Below, in pieces: positions 1 to 5,895 of a DNA stretch of 6,159 nucleotides. Position 1 is the stretch's first letter. The number at the start of each line of letters is the position of its first letter. Below the pieces are notes generated by a model. The model saw only the letters and a list, made by a program, of their open reading frames with translations, did no database searches and was not told the DNA's origin. The position numbers and the translations under genes are program-made. The stretch is from positions 1 to 6,159 of the forward strand of contig CAZLDH010000150.1 in the NCBI GenBank assembly GCA_964558275.1. Reading direction: 5' to 3'. Origin of the DNA: FW021-bin31 sp964558275. GTDB taxonomy: Bacteria > Bacteroidota > Bacteroidia > Chitinophagales > Chitinophagaceae.

Positions 1-704
1 AAAGCGAGTGCGCTCACATCTTCCGGTTTAGCCATACGACCTATCGGTTGAGTCTGACTCAATTTATCAAACATTTCCGCCTCTTTTCCGGGATAATTTT
101 CCTTTATAAACCCATCTACAAAAGGGGTATGCACTCTGGCAGGTGAAATACTGTTGCATCGAATACCTTTCTTCACATAATCCTTGGCCACCGACTGCGT
201 CATAGTATAAACAGCTCCTTTACTCATAGAATAAGCAAAACGATCGGCAATACCAACATGAGAAGCAATGGAAGCCATATTAATAATCACACCATTTCCT
301 TGTTTTTCCATTTGATTAATCACCGCATACATGCAATTATAAATACCTTTCACATTCACGCTGTACACCCTGTCAAAATCTGTTTCTGAAGTGGTTCCCA
401 AAACACCAATATGAGCAATCCCTGCACAACAAACTAAAATATCAATTTTTCCGTCATTTGCTATTATCTTTCCGGCAACTTCTTTTACTTCCTCCTGTTT
501 GGAGACATCTGCTTCCCAGGCAGCAGCTTCTCCTCCTTCTGCTTTTATTAGTGCAACTGATTTTTCTGCTGATGCCTTATTCAATTCTACAATTCTCACT
601 AAAGCCCCTGCTTTAGCAAAGGTTTGTGCAATCGCCTGCCCTATACCACTACCTCCGCCGGTAATAATCGCATTCTTTCCTTCTAGACTAAACATTTTAT
701 TCAT
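1..704 (-). CDS. Short-chain dehydrogenase/reductase (SDR), NAD-type, 3' end outside window
   Basis: Reading the minus strand from ATG at 704-702 gives 234 uninterrupted residues that run off the left edge; classical SDRs are about 250 residues, so only the C-terminal tip is missing. Seen in the sequence: the Rossmann nucleotide motif TGGGSGIG at residues 15-22; an acidic Glu40 at the end of beta-2, which in this family favours NAD(H) over NADP(H); Asn117; catalytic Ser145; and the YxxxK pair Tyr158/Lys162. The usual NNAG motif after beta-4 reads CCAG (residues 92-95), so its asparagines are cysteines. The stretch PARVHTPFVDGF (188-199) resembles, from memory, SDRs annotated in sugar-acid catabolism (for example L-fucose or L-rhamnose routes), but the substrate cannot be told from the sequence and no catabolic neighbours are visible. 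A second in-frame ATG at 695-693 is an alternative start. No Shine-Dalgarno is seen. The gene is divergent from the oxidoreductase at 872. Confidence 0.93.
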   Translation of the reverse strand, partial: MNKMFSLEGKNAIITGGGSGIGQAIAQTFAKAGALVRIVELNKASAEKSVALIKAEGGEAAAWEADVSKQEEVKEVAGKIIANDGKIDILVCCAGIAHIGVLGTTSETDFDRVYSVNVKGIYNCMYAVINQMEKQGNGVIINMASIASHVGIADRFAYSMSKGAVYTMTQSVAKDYVKKGIRCNSISPARVHTPFVDGFIKENYPGKEAEMFDKLSQTQPIGRMAKPEDVSALA

Positions 705-720
705 TACTTTTTTGAACGCC

Positions 721-750
721 TAAAGTTATTTAAATTTTAAGAAAGTTCAA
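721..750 (-). promoter_or_regulatory. Candidate Bacteroidota promoter for the SDR gene
   Basis: On the minus strand, a TTG (750-748) is followed after exactly 19 nt by TAACTTTA (728-721), one base from the Bacteroidota -7 consensus TAnnTTTG. Transcription would begin a few bases further on, leaving a leader of roughly 10 nt before the ATG at 704. This is pattern matching only in an AT-rich region; its support is that the same spacing recurs upstream of other genes in the window. Confidence 0.4.
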
Positions 751-811
751 GAATATTATCCCGGATAAGATGTTGATTATATTTTTATTTACAAACAAAT
801 TAAAAAGACCT

Positions 812-841
812 TTGTTCTTATTACCAAAACTTACTAATTTG
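812..841 (+). promoter_or_regulatory. Candidate Bacteroidota promoter for the FAD/NAD(P)H oxidoreductase
   Basis: TTTG at 811-814 supplies a -33 element and CTAATTTG at 834-841 a -7 element (consensus TAnnTTTG; the TTTG half is intact, the TA half is not). The spacer from TTG to the -7 box is 19 nt. The predicted start of transcription lies about 25 nt before the ATG at 872. It is divergent from the SDR promoter in the same 167-bp region. Confidence 0.4.
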
Positions 842-871
842 GCATAATAGTTCATCTAATAACAACATTTT

Positions 872-1588
872 ATGGCTATCAAATGGCATGAAGGAATCCT
901 AACGAAGGTGCAACCCGTTACAAAAAACACCAGTCTCTTTTTTCTTAAAGCTGAAGAATTTGAAAATTTCAACTTCAAACCAGGGCAATTTATTACTTTA
1001 GATTTGCCTATTGCCGATAAACCTTCCAGAAGATGGCGTAGTTTTTCCATTGCCTCCGCGCCAGACGGAAATGAATTAGAGCTTGTCATAGTACATTTAA
1101 AAGGGGGAGCCGGTTCAACTTATTTGTTTAAAGAAGCAAGAATTGGAGAAAAAATCCGTTTTCAGGGACCAAAAGGAATTTTCACATTACCTGAGAAAAT
1201 TGATCGCGACCTTTTTATGATATGCACAGGAACCGGTATTGCCCCATATCGATCTATGCTTCAGAACCTTAAAAACAGAAAATATAACTCTGAACATAAT
1301 ATCTATCTCATATTTGGCACTCGAACACAGAAAGATCTTCTCTATGTGGATGAGATGAAAGACTTTGAAAAAAACATCCCAAACTTCTATTATATCCCTA
1401 CACTATCCAGAGAGAAGTGGGCAGGCGAAACCGGCTATGTCCATGCTATATATGAACGATTATCTTCAAAGAAGCAACCTGCACATTTCTTCATCTGCGG
1501 CTGGAGGGAAATGGTGAAAGAAGCCAGACAGCGAATAAAGGCCATAGGATATGACCGCAAAGCCATTCATCAGGAATTATATGGATAA
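872..1588 (+). CDS. Stand-alone FAD-binding oxidoreductase, ferredoxin-NADP(+) reductase fold
   Basis: The 238-residue product has the two-domain FNR layout. Residues 1 to about 105 form the FAD-binding beta-barrel, with the flavin motif RSFSIAS (56-62, the RxYS signature with Phe for Tyr) and the phosphate-binding turn KGGAGS (77-82). Residues about 110-238 form the NAD(P)-binding half, with CTGTGIAP (118-125) and FICGW (207-211), whose Cys-Gly is the conserved element next to the nicotinamide. The protein stops at an aromatic-Gly end (LYG) and has no 2Fe-2S ferredoxin domain, so it resembles E. coli Fpr (about 248 residues) rather than a fused dioxygenase reductase. It is inferred to move electrons between NAD(P)H and a separate ferredoxin or flavodoxin in the cytoplasm. 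Partner and direction are unknown; no ferredoxin or oxygenase gene is adjacent. The ATG at 872 places the barrel start correctly. There is no Shine-Dalgarno. The gene converges on its downstream neighbour with a 9-bp gap. Confidence 0.9.
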   Translation: MAIKWHEGILTKVQPVTKNTSLFFLKAEEFENFNFKPGQFITLDLPIADKPSRRWRSFSIASAPDGNELELVIVHLKGGAGSTYLFKEARIGEKIRFQGPKGIFTLPEKIDRDLFMICTGTGIAPYRSMLQNLKNRKYNSEHNIYLIFGTRTQKDLLYVDEMKDFEKNIPNFYYIPTLSREKWAGETGYVHAIYERLSSKKQPAHFFICGWREMVKEARQRIKAIGYDRKAIHQELYG

Positions 1589-1597
1589 AGACAATTT

Positions 1598-1993
1598 TTA
1601 ACCAATATACACCTTCGTCATCCCGTGAAAATGATTCTGAAGGGTATGCACATATAACACTTCACTCAATTCTCTCTTATGCGAACCATGACAATCTAAC
1701 ACAATGGTTTCTTTATCATTTTTATCAGGATAAGTCAAGGTATAGGTAGTATTCCCCTTCCGATAAATCAATGCTCCATTTTCACTTGATTCTTCTTCAA
1801 ACCCTAAAAATTTGAGCCATTCATCATTCACTTTAATCGGGAAAACCTCTTCCGGCAAAAACCAGCCTGATTTTTCACCATCTTTTGTACCAATACGTTC
1901 GACACTTAACTGTTCGACCTGCCTGGTTTGAAGCTCATTTTCTACTTCTACCTGTATCCAGTTGCCAACTTGAATTTCACTATGTTCTATCAT
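1598..1993 (-). CDS. Small protein of unknown function, Bacteroidota 'GNW...YVHxLQN' family
   Basis: This 131-residue acidic protein has no signal peptide or membrane segment and is probably cytoplasmic. Three blocks match, from memory, a family of small proteins common in Bacteroidota chromosomes and their phages or prophages: an N-terminal VGNWI (residues 9-13, usually RIGNWV); a central PIKVNDEWLKFLGFE (52-66, usually PIPLTEEWLxKFGFE); and a C-terminal LYVHTLQN (113-120, usually YVHQLQNLYFALTG). The last block departs from the usual ending after LQN (HFHGMTKVYIG). The family's function is not known to me, and no phage genes surround this copy, so it looks like a settled chromosomal member. 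The gene is convergent with the oxidoreductase, 9 bp away, and divergent from the aldolase gene. The ATG at 1993 is the only start that keeps the GNW block at its normal position. Confidence 0.85.
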   Translation of the reverse strand: MIEHSEIQVGNWIQVEVENELQTRQVEQLSVERIGTKDGEKSGWFLPEEVFPIKVNDEWLKFLGFEEESSENGALIYRKGNTTYTLTYPDKNDKETIVLDCHGSHKRELSEVLYVHTLQNHFHGMTKVYIG

Positions 1994-2009
1994 AATTTAT
2001 TTTTTCTAG

Positions 2010-2039
2010 TAAATATATAAAAAAGATCGGATAATCCAA
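2010..2039 (-). promoter_or_regulatory. Candidate Bacteroidota promoter for the GNW-family gene
   Basis: On the minus strand TTG (2039-2037) is followed, after 19 nt, by TATATTTA (2017-2010), one base short of TAnnTTTG. The implied leader before the ATG at 1993 is about 10 nt. The region is very A/T-rich, so a chance match is possible; the identical 19-nt spacing elsewhere in the window raises its weight. Confidence 0.35.
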
Positions 2040-2067
2040 CCCTTTTCTGCCTTTCCTAATAAAAATA

Positions 2068-2097
2068 TAGTAACTTCCCAACGATTGAGTATCTTTG
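2068..2097 (+). promoter_or_regulatory. Candidate Bacteroidota promoter for the class I aldolase gene
   Basis: TATCTTTG at 2090-2097 is a perfect match to the -7 consensus TAnnTTTG. At the 19-nt spacing seen elsewhere the -33 position holds TAG (2068-2070) instead of TTG, so that element is weak. The predicted transcript would start near 2103, giving a leader of under 20 A-rich bases before the ATG at 2122. Confidence 0.5.
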
Positions 2098-2121
2098 CAC
2101 GCGAATTAAAATAAATAGACT

Positions 2122-3177
2122 ATGGCATCTAAGAAAATCACAGACCTTTTGGGAGACAAGGCGGACTATCTATTAAACCATGAGTGTAAAACTATCGACA
2201 AATCAACACTCAGTCATCCCAGCCCATCTCATGTAGATGATATTTGGATTAACTCCAACCGTAATAACCAGACCTTAAACAGCATTCAGAGACTACTAAG
2301 TCATGGACGCTTGGCAGACACCGGATATATTTCTATTTTTCCTGTAGATCAGGGAATAGAACATGGTGGTGGTGCTGCTTTTGCACCTAATCCCATGTAT
2401 TTTGACCCTGAAAACATTATAAAACTTGCTGTAGAATCTGATTGTAGCGCTGTAGCCTCTACCTTCGGTGTTTTAGGAATCATGTCAAGAAAATATGCAC
2501 ATAAGATTCCTTTCGTTGTCAAAATTAACCATAACGAACTTTTAAGTTACCCTAATACTTTTGATCAGAAACTCTTTGGTAAAGTAAAAGATGCCTGGAA
2601 CATGGGAGCAACGGCAATAGGAGCAACTATTTATTTCGGTTCAGAACAAAGCCGTCGTCAATTAGTTGAGGTCGCTGAAGCCTTTGAACTGGCACATGAA
2701 TTAGGTATGGCTACCATTCTTTGGTGCTACACCCGTAATGAAGCTTTCAAAGTAGATGGAAAGGACTATCACACTTCTGCAGATTTAACAGGCCAAGCTA
2801 ACCATTTAGGAGTAACCATTCAGGCTGATATCATCAAACAAAAACTTCCAACGAATAACGGAGGTTTTTTGGCTACTAAACATGGAAAAACTCACCCATT
2901 GGTTTATGATGAACTAACAAGTGAACATCCTATTGACCTTTGTCGTTATCAGGTATTAAACTGCTACAGTGGTCGGGTAGGACTCATCAACTCCGGTGGC
3001 GCTTCCGGCGACAATGACCTTGCCGATGCAGTATCTACTGCCGTAGTAAACAAACGTGCCGGCGGAATGGGCTTAATCCTAGGACGTAAAGCATTCCAAC
3101 GCCCCTTCAAAGAAGGCGTTGAACTAACACAGGCAATTCAAGATGTATATTTAGATGATTCTATTACCATCGCCTAA
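2122..3177 (+). CDS. fbaB: Class I fructose-bisphosphate aldolase, FbaB/DhnA type
   Basis: This 351-residue enzyme reversibly cleaves fructose 1,6-bisphosphate into glyceraldehyde 3-phosphate and dihydroxyacetone phosphate in glycolysis and gluconeogenesis, by a metal-independent Schiff-base mechanism. It aligns end to end with E. coli FbaB (about 350 residues) as I remember it. Matching blocks include PVDQGIEH (74-81), VKINHNE (133-139), GATIYFGSE (167-175), SADLTGQANHL (219-229), ADIIKQK (235-241), YSGRVGLINSGG (282-293) and RAGGMGLILGRKAF (312-325), and both proteins end in ITIA. The Schiff-base lysine is most likely in the ADIIKQK block (Lys239 or Lys241). The ATG at 2122 matches the family's N-terminus. 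There is no Shine-Dalgarno, only an A-rich leader. It stands alone as a transcription unit: divergent from its left neighbour and closed by a strong terminator at 3193-3231. Confidence 0.97.
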   Translation: MASKKITDLLGDKADYLLNHECKTIDKSTLSHPSPSHVDDIWINSNRNNQTLNSIQRLLSHGRLADTGYISIFPVDQGIEHGGGAAFAPNPMYFDPENIIKLAVESDCSAVASTFGVLGIMSRKYAHKIPFVVKINHNELLSYPNTFDQKLFGKVKDAWNMGATAIGATIYFGSEQSRRQLVEVAEAFELAHELGMATILWCYTRNEAFKVDGKDYHTSADLTGQANHLGVTIQADIIKQKLPTNNGGFLATKHGKTHPLVYDELTSEHPIDLCRYQVLNCYSGRVGLINSGGASGDNDLADAVSTAVVNKRAGGMGLILGRKAFQRPFKEGVELTQAIQDVYLDDSITIA

Positions 3178-3192
3178 GTAGATTTTTATCTA

Positions 3193-3231
3193 AAAATAGT
3201 GTAACGGATATCGTTTTCGTTACACTATTTT
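3193..3231 (+). terminator. Intrinsic terminator after fbaB
   Basis: A perfect 14-bp inverted repeat, AAAATAGTGTAACG (3193-3206) and CGTTACACTATTTT (3218-3231), encloses an 11-nt loop. The right arm ends in four T and is followed by a T-rich tail to 3240. It begins 15 bp after the fbaB stop codon. Because the left arm begins with a run of A, the minus strand also has a T-rich tail, so it could act in both directions, although no minus-strand gene ends here. It separates the aldolase transcript from the accD operon. Confidence 0.88.
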
Positions 3232-3233
3232 AT

Positions 3234-3241
3234 TTAATTTG
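3234..3241 (+). promoter_or_regulatory. Possible -7 element for the accD operon
   Basis: TTAATTTG, one mismatch from TAnnTTTG, lies directly behind the terminator and 31 bp before the accD ATG. No convincing TTG is seen at the -33 position (3212-3214 reads CGT). A promoter is expected here because the terminator should block readthrough, but this exact element is a weak call. Confidence 0.25.
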
Positions 3242-3272
3242 CAATTTTTATTCATTTAAGGACTTACTTCTT

Positions 3273-4124
3273 ATGGCAAATTGGTTTGAAAAAATAAAAA
3301 AAGGTGTTTCTACTGCAACTTCAGAAAAGAAAGAAGCTCCGGACGGCCTATGGTTTAAATGCCCTCGTTGTAAGCACACAGTAACCAGACAAGACTTGGA
3401 GGATAATTTATATGTATGTGAAAAATGCAACTACCACAATCGTATAAATGCAGAAGAATATTTTAAATTTCTCTTCGACAAAGGCAAATACGAGGAATTA
3501 TTTACTGATATCGCACCAAAAGATTATCTTGGATTTACAGACCTTAAAGCCTATTCCAAACGATTACAAGTAGCACAAAAGAAAACAGGAAGAAAAGATG
3601 CCCTTACCGTAGGTACCGGAAAAATAAATAACTTAGATCTCACGATTGCCTGTATGAATTTTGACTTCATTGGCGGATCCATGGGATCTGTAGTAGGAGA
3701 AAAAATTGCAAGAGCAATTGATTATTCTATTGCACATCGTACGTCCTTCCTCATTATTTCTAAATCCGGCGGAGCACGAATGATGGAAAGTGCATTTTCT
3801 CTCATGCAAATGGCTAAAACTTCGGCTAAATTGACCTTGCTTGCCAAAGCTAAACTTCCCTTCATTTCTCTTTGTACCGATCCTACAACCGGAGGTGTTA
3901 CCGCATCTTTTGCGATGTTAGGAGATTTGAACATTGCAGAACCCGAAGCTTTAATAGGGTTTGCAGGACCAAGAGTCGTTAAAGAAACCATCAAAAAAGA
4001 TTTACCCGAAGGATTCCAACGCTCGGAATTCCTTTTAGAACATGGCTTCCTTGATTTTATCGTAGAAAGAAAAAAATTGAAGAATAGATTGAGCGATTGC
4101 TACGGATTATTATTAAATAAATAA
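3273..4124 (+). CDS. accD: Acetyl-CoA carboxylase carboxyltransferase subunit beta
   Basis: AccD pairs with AccA to form the carboxyltransferase, which moves CO2 from carboxybiotin on AccB to acetyl-CoA to make malonyl-CoA, the committed step of fatty-acid synthesis. The 283-residue product has the bacterial AccD layout. A short lysine-rich N-terminus beginning MANWFEKIKKG is followed by a C4 zinc ribbon (Cys30, Cys33, Cys49, Cys52; CX2C-X15-CX2C) and a crotonase-fold domain with GGSMGSVVGEK (134-144), the oxyanion-hole glycines of KSGGARMMES (164-173), TDPTTGGVTASFAMLGD (202-218) and GFAGPRVV. Nothing is missing. An AAGGA at 3258-3262 lies 10 nt before the ATG, a little far for a strong ribosome-binding site. 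It is the first gene of a probable four-gene operon; smpB follows after 14 bp. accA and the biotin subunits are not in the window. Confidence 0.97.
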   Translation: MANWFEKIKKGVSTATSEKKEAPDGLWFKCPRCKHTVTRQDLEDNLYVCEKCNYHNRINAEEYFKFLFDKGKYEELFTDIAPKDYLGFTDLKAYSKRLQVAQKKTGRKDALTVGTGKINNLDLTIACMNFDFIGGSMGSVVGEKIARAIDYSIAHRTSFLIISKSGGARMMESAFSLMQMAKTSAKLTLLAKAKLPFISLCTDPTTGGVTASFAMLGDLNIAEPEALIGFAGPRVVKETIKKDLPEGFQRSEFLLEHGFLDFIVERKKLKNRLSDCYGLLLNK

Positions 4125-4132
4125 AAGGAGGT
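4125..4132 (+). promoter_or_regulatory. Consensus Shine-Dalgarno sequence for smpB
   Basis: AAGGAGGT begins at the base right after the accD stop codon and ends 6 nt before the smpB ATG at 4139. It is a full match to the 16S anti-Shine-Dalgarno core and fixes the smpB start. The other complete genes here have no such site or a weak one, so this gene seems to be translated by a different initiation mode from its operon partners. Confidence 0.85.
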
Positions 4133-4138
4133 TTACCT

Positions 4139-4579
4139 ATGCAGGTGAAAAACCGTTCGGCATATTTCGACTATTTTATTGAATCCAAATATGTTGCCGG
4201 TATTGTCTTGACCGGCACAGAAATAAAAGCTATTAGAGAAGGAAAAGCAAGCTTCAATGACGCTTATTGCTACTTTACTTCTGAAGGAGAGCTCTTTCTC
4301 AAAAATCTGCATATCTCTGAATATTCTCATGGCACCTATGCTAATCATGAACCATTAAGAGTCAGAAAACTTTTATTACAAAAGCGAGAACTCAGAAAAT
4401 GGAGAAATAAAACCAAAGAAAAAGGATTTACGATTGTTCCTTTGCGCCTTTTCATCAATGAAAACGGACTGGCAAAAGTAGAACTGGGATTAGCCAAAGG
4501 AAAACAATTACACGATAAACGAGAAAGCATTAAGCGAAAAGATATAGACCGTCAGATGAAAAGAGATCTAAAATATTAA
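4139..4579 (+). CDS. smpB: SsrA-binding protein SmpB
   Basis: SmpB binds tmRNA and delivers it to ribosomes stalled on broken messages, so that the nascent chain is tagged for proteolysis and the ribosome freed. The 146-residue product shows the family blocks: NRSAYFDYFI (5-14), AGIVLTGTEIKAIREGKASFNDAY (20-43, oligonucleotide-binding barrel), FLKNLHISEY, HEPLRVRKLLL, a GFTIVPLRLFINENGLAKVELGLAKGKQLHDKR stretch, and a basic C-terminal tail ending DRQMKRDLKY. That tail forms the helix that enters the mRNA channel, and it is intact. The length is close to the family norm of about 150. The start is fixed by the Shine-Dalgarno at 4125-4132. It lies 14 bp after accD and 4 bp before the next lipoprotein gene, implying cotranscription. 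The tmRNA gene ssrA was not seen in the window. Confidence 0.97.
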   Translation: MQVKNRSAYFDYFIESKYVAGIVLTGTEIKAIREGKASFNDAYCYFTSEGELFLKNLHISEYSHGTYANHEPLRVRKLLLQKRELRKWRNKTKEKGFTIVPLRLFINENGLAKVELGLAKGKQLHDKRESIKRKDIDRQMKRDLKY

Positions 4580-4583
4580 AAGC

Positions 4584-5123
4584 ATGAAGATATATTTAAT
4601 TTCCCTCATCGGCATACTCTTTTTTAGTGCTTGCTCACCACCTGAAAAAAAAGCAAAAGAAACACCTTCTTTGCCTTATTTTCAGGATACTAGTGATTAT
4701 ACTTTTGTTCAGAACAGATCCAACCAACCTAAAGATTATACCCTCTCTAATTTCATTCACGTTTCTTTAGATTCCGCATCTTCCTTAAAAGTATCGGACT
4801 ATACTGAAGATAGTAGGCTTTATTTAAAACTGAACGGGAAAGCACATTTCCATTTTTCTTCTGACAGTACCACAACTATCATCTATACCGGCATGATGAA
4901 ATTAACCACTCAAAATATTAATTTTGTCATTGATGCATACAACAGCAGCCCCGGACAATCATTAAAAGTATTAGACGGACAACTCATTGCAACTAAATCT
5001 TACAAAAGTAATTTTCCCAATACTGATACTTTAGTGAAAGGAGAGATGATTTTAATCAATATTGATATCGACTTGATGGAAAAAGAAACTTTTGATACTG
5101 CCCGATTTGTACCAAGTTTATAA
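4584..5123 (+). CDS. Probable lipoprotein with a FecR-like domain
   Basis: The 179-residue product starts with a lipoprotein signal: Lys2, a hydrophobic run (residues 3-14) and lipobox FSAC with Cys17, followed by Ser-Pro-Pro and a charged linker, so it is probably anchored to the periplasmic side of a membrane. Residues about 60-158 follow the pattern of the FecR domain: LDSASSLKV (62-70, like LNAGSSLxY); SRLYLKLNGKAHFHF (77-91, like SREVxLxGEAYFEV); IIYTGMMKLTTQNINFVIDAY (99-119, like FxVxT...VLGTxFNVxAY); SLKVLDGQLIA (126-136, like VxLxEGxVxV); and LVKGEMIL. Typical FecR proteins are membrane-spanning anti-sigma regulators of TonB-dependent uptake; this one lacks the N-terminal sigma-binding region and has no sigma factor or receptor gene nearby, so a regulatory role is not supported. 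The assignment is by pattern from memory and is remote. The gene starts 4 bp after smpB and is 13 bp from the next lipoprotein gene. Confidence 0.82.
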   Translation: MKIYLISLIGILFFSACSPPEKKAKETPSLPYFQDTSDYTFVQNRSNQPKDYTLSNFIHVSLDSASSLKVSDYTEDSRLYLKLNGKAHFHFSSDSTTTIIYTGMMKLTTQNINFVIDAYNSSPGQSLKVLDGQLIATKSYKSNFPNTDTLVKGEMILINIDIDLMEKETFDTARFVPSL

Positions 5124-5136
5124 AAATATTAGTTTT

Positions 5137-5889
5137 ATGAAAAAAATTATTATCCTCGCGCTTATCTGTACCTGCATAAGTTTTACCTTCTCCTGCGGTA
5201 GTCTGCAACCGATGTACGGTTCTACAGGAGATATTTTTGATACCGGTACATCTTCCGGAACGAGTACTTCTCCTACTCACAGTGAAATAAAATCAGGTTT
5301 AAAGCAAGCGCTACAAATAGGATTAAAAGAAGGAATACAACAAGTATCAGCTACAAACGGCTTCCTTAAAAACCCTTTGATTAAGGTAGTTTTTCCTCCT
5401 GAAGCACAAAAAATAGAACGCACACTCCGCAATATTGGATTAGGTAGTTTATGCGACAAAGTAGTACTTTCTCTAAATCGTGCTGCTGAAGATGCTTCTA
5501 AAAAAGCGCTCCCCATCTTTATGAATGCCTTAAAAAACATGAGTTTCCAAGATGTAACAGGCATATTACTCGGGAAAGATACCGCAGCTACACATTATTT
5601 CCGAACAGCTACTACATCAGCGCTTACCCAAGCCTTCCAACCGGTGATTGCAAAAAGTCTTGATAAAGTGGATGCAACCAAATATTGGGGGACAATAATG
5701 AATAAATACAATCAAATTCCTTTAGTGCAACCTGTAAACACGAATTTGAGTGCTTATGTTACGCAAAAAGCAATAGATGGTCTTTTTAAAACAGTTGCTC
5801 AAAAAGAAATCAATATCAGAGAAAATTTATCTGCAAGAACAACGCCATTGTTGAAGAAAGTGTTTGGATATGCGGATAGGAAGGAGTAG
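5137..5889 (+). CDS. DUF4197 family putative lipoprotein
   Basis: I chose the ATG at 5137 over an upstream in-frame ATG at 5092. The 5137 start gives a clean signal sequence, MKKIIILALICTCISFTFSC with Cys20 as the likely lipidated residue, and avoids a 32-bp overlap with the previous gene. The lipobox (TFSC) is loose, as is common in Bacteroidota. After a Ser/Thr/Gly-rich linker (about 29-48), residues about 49-243 match DUF4197 as I recall it: IKSGLKQALQIGLKEGIQQVS (51-71), GFLKNP (75-80), SLNRAAEDA (112-120), MSFQD (135-139), DTAATHYFR (148-156), DKVDATKYW, NKYNQIPLV, AIDGLF and ARTTPLLKKVFG near the C-terminus. The family's biochemical role is unknown; it is a helical periplasmic or outer-membrane-associated protein. 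The last six residues (YADRKE) extend past the usual KKVFG end, next to a decayed toxin gene. It is the last gene of the accD operon; only a very weak terminator follows. Confidence 0.9.
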   Translation: MKKIIILALICTCISFTFSCGSLQPMYGSTGDIFDTGTSSGTSTSPTHSEIKSGLKQALQIGLKEGIQQVSATNGFLKNPLIKVVFPPEAQKIERTLRNIGLGSLCDKVVLSLNRAAEDASKKALPIFMNALKNMSFQDVTGILLGKDTAATHYFRTATTSALTQAFQPVIAKSLDKVDATKYWGTIMNKYNQIPLVQPVNTNLSAYVTQKAIDGLFKTVAQKEINIRENLSARTTPLLKKVFGYADRKE

Positions 5890-5895
5890 ATAGAA

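Larger units (their letters stand above)
705..871. other. Divergent intergenic region between SDR and FAD oxidoreductase genes
   Basis: These 167 bp are strongly A/T-rich and hold the two candidate promoters facing outwards. I see no operator-like long inverted repeat, riboswitch, RNA gene or small coding frame, and no regulator gene next to it. Confidence 0.7.

Noticed and set aside
499..723. Plus-strand open frame of 74 codons across the start of the SDR gene
   Set aside because: It is antisense to a well-supported SDR with full motifs; the Ala/Pro-rich translation shows no family features.
3722..3994. Minus-strand open frame inside accD
   Set aside because: It is a shadow of the highly conserved AccD core and has no leader or motif of its own.
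4126..4138. Hairpin sequestering the smpB ribosome-binding site (AGG...CCT)
   Set aside because: Only 3-4 base pairs with a loop of 2-4 nt are possible; unlikely to be stable.
5092..5136. Upstream in-frame ATG that would extend the DUF4197 protein by 15 residues
   Set aside because: It would overlap the preceding gene by 32 bp and put 15 residues in front of a clear lipoprotein signal peptide; the 5137 start fits better.
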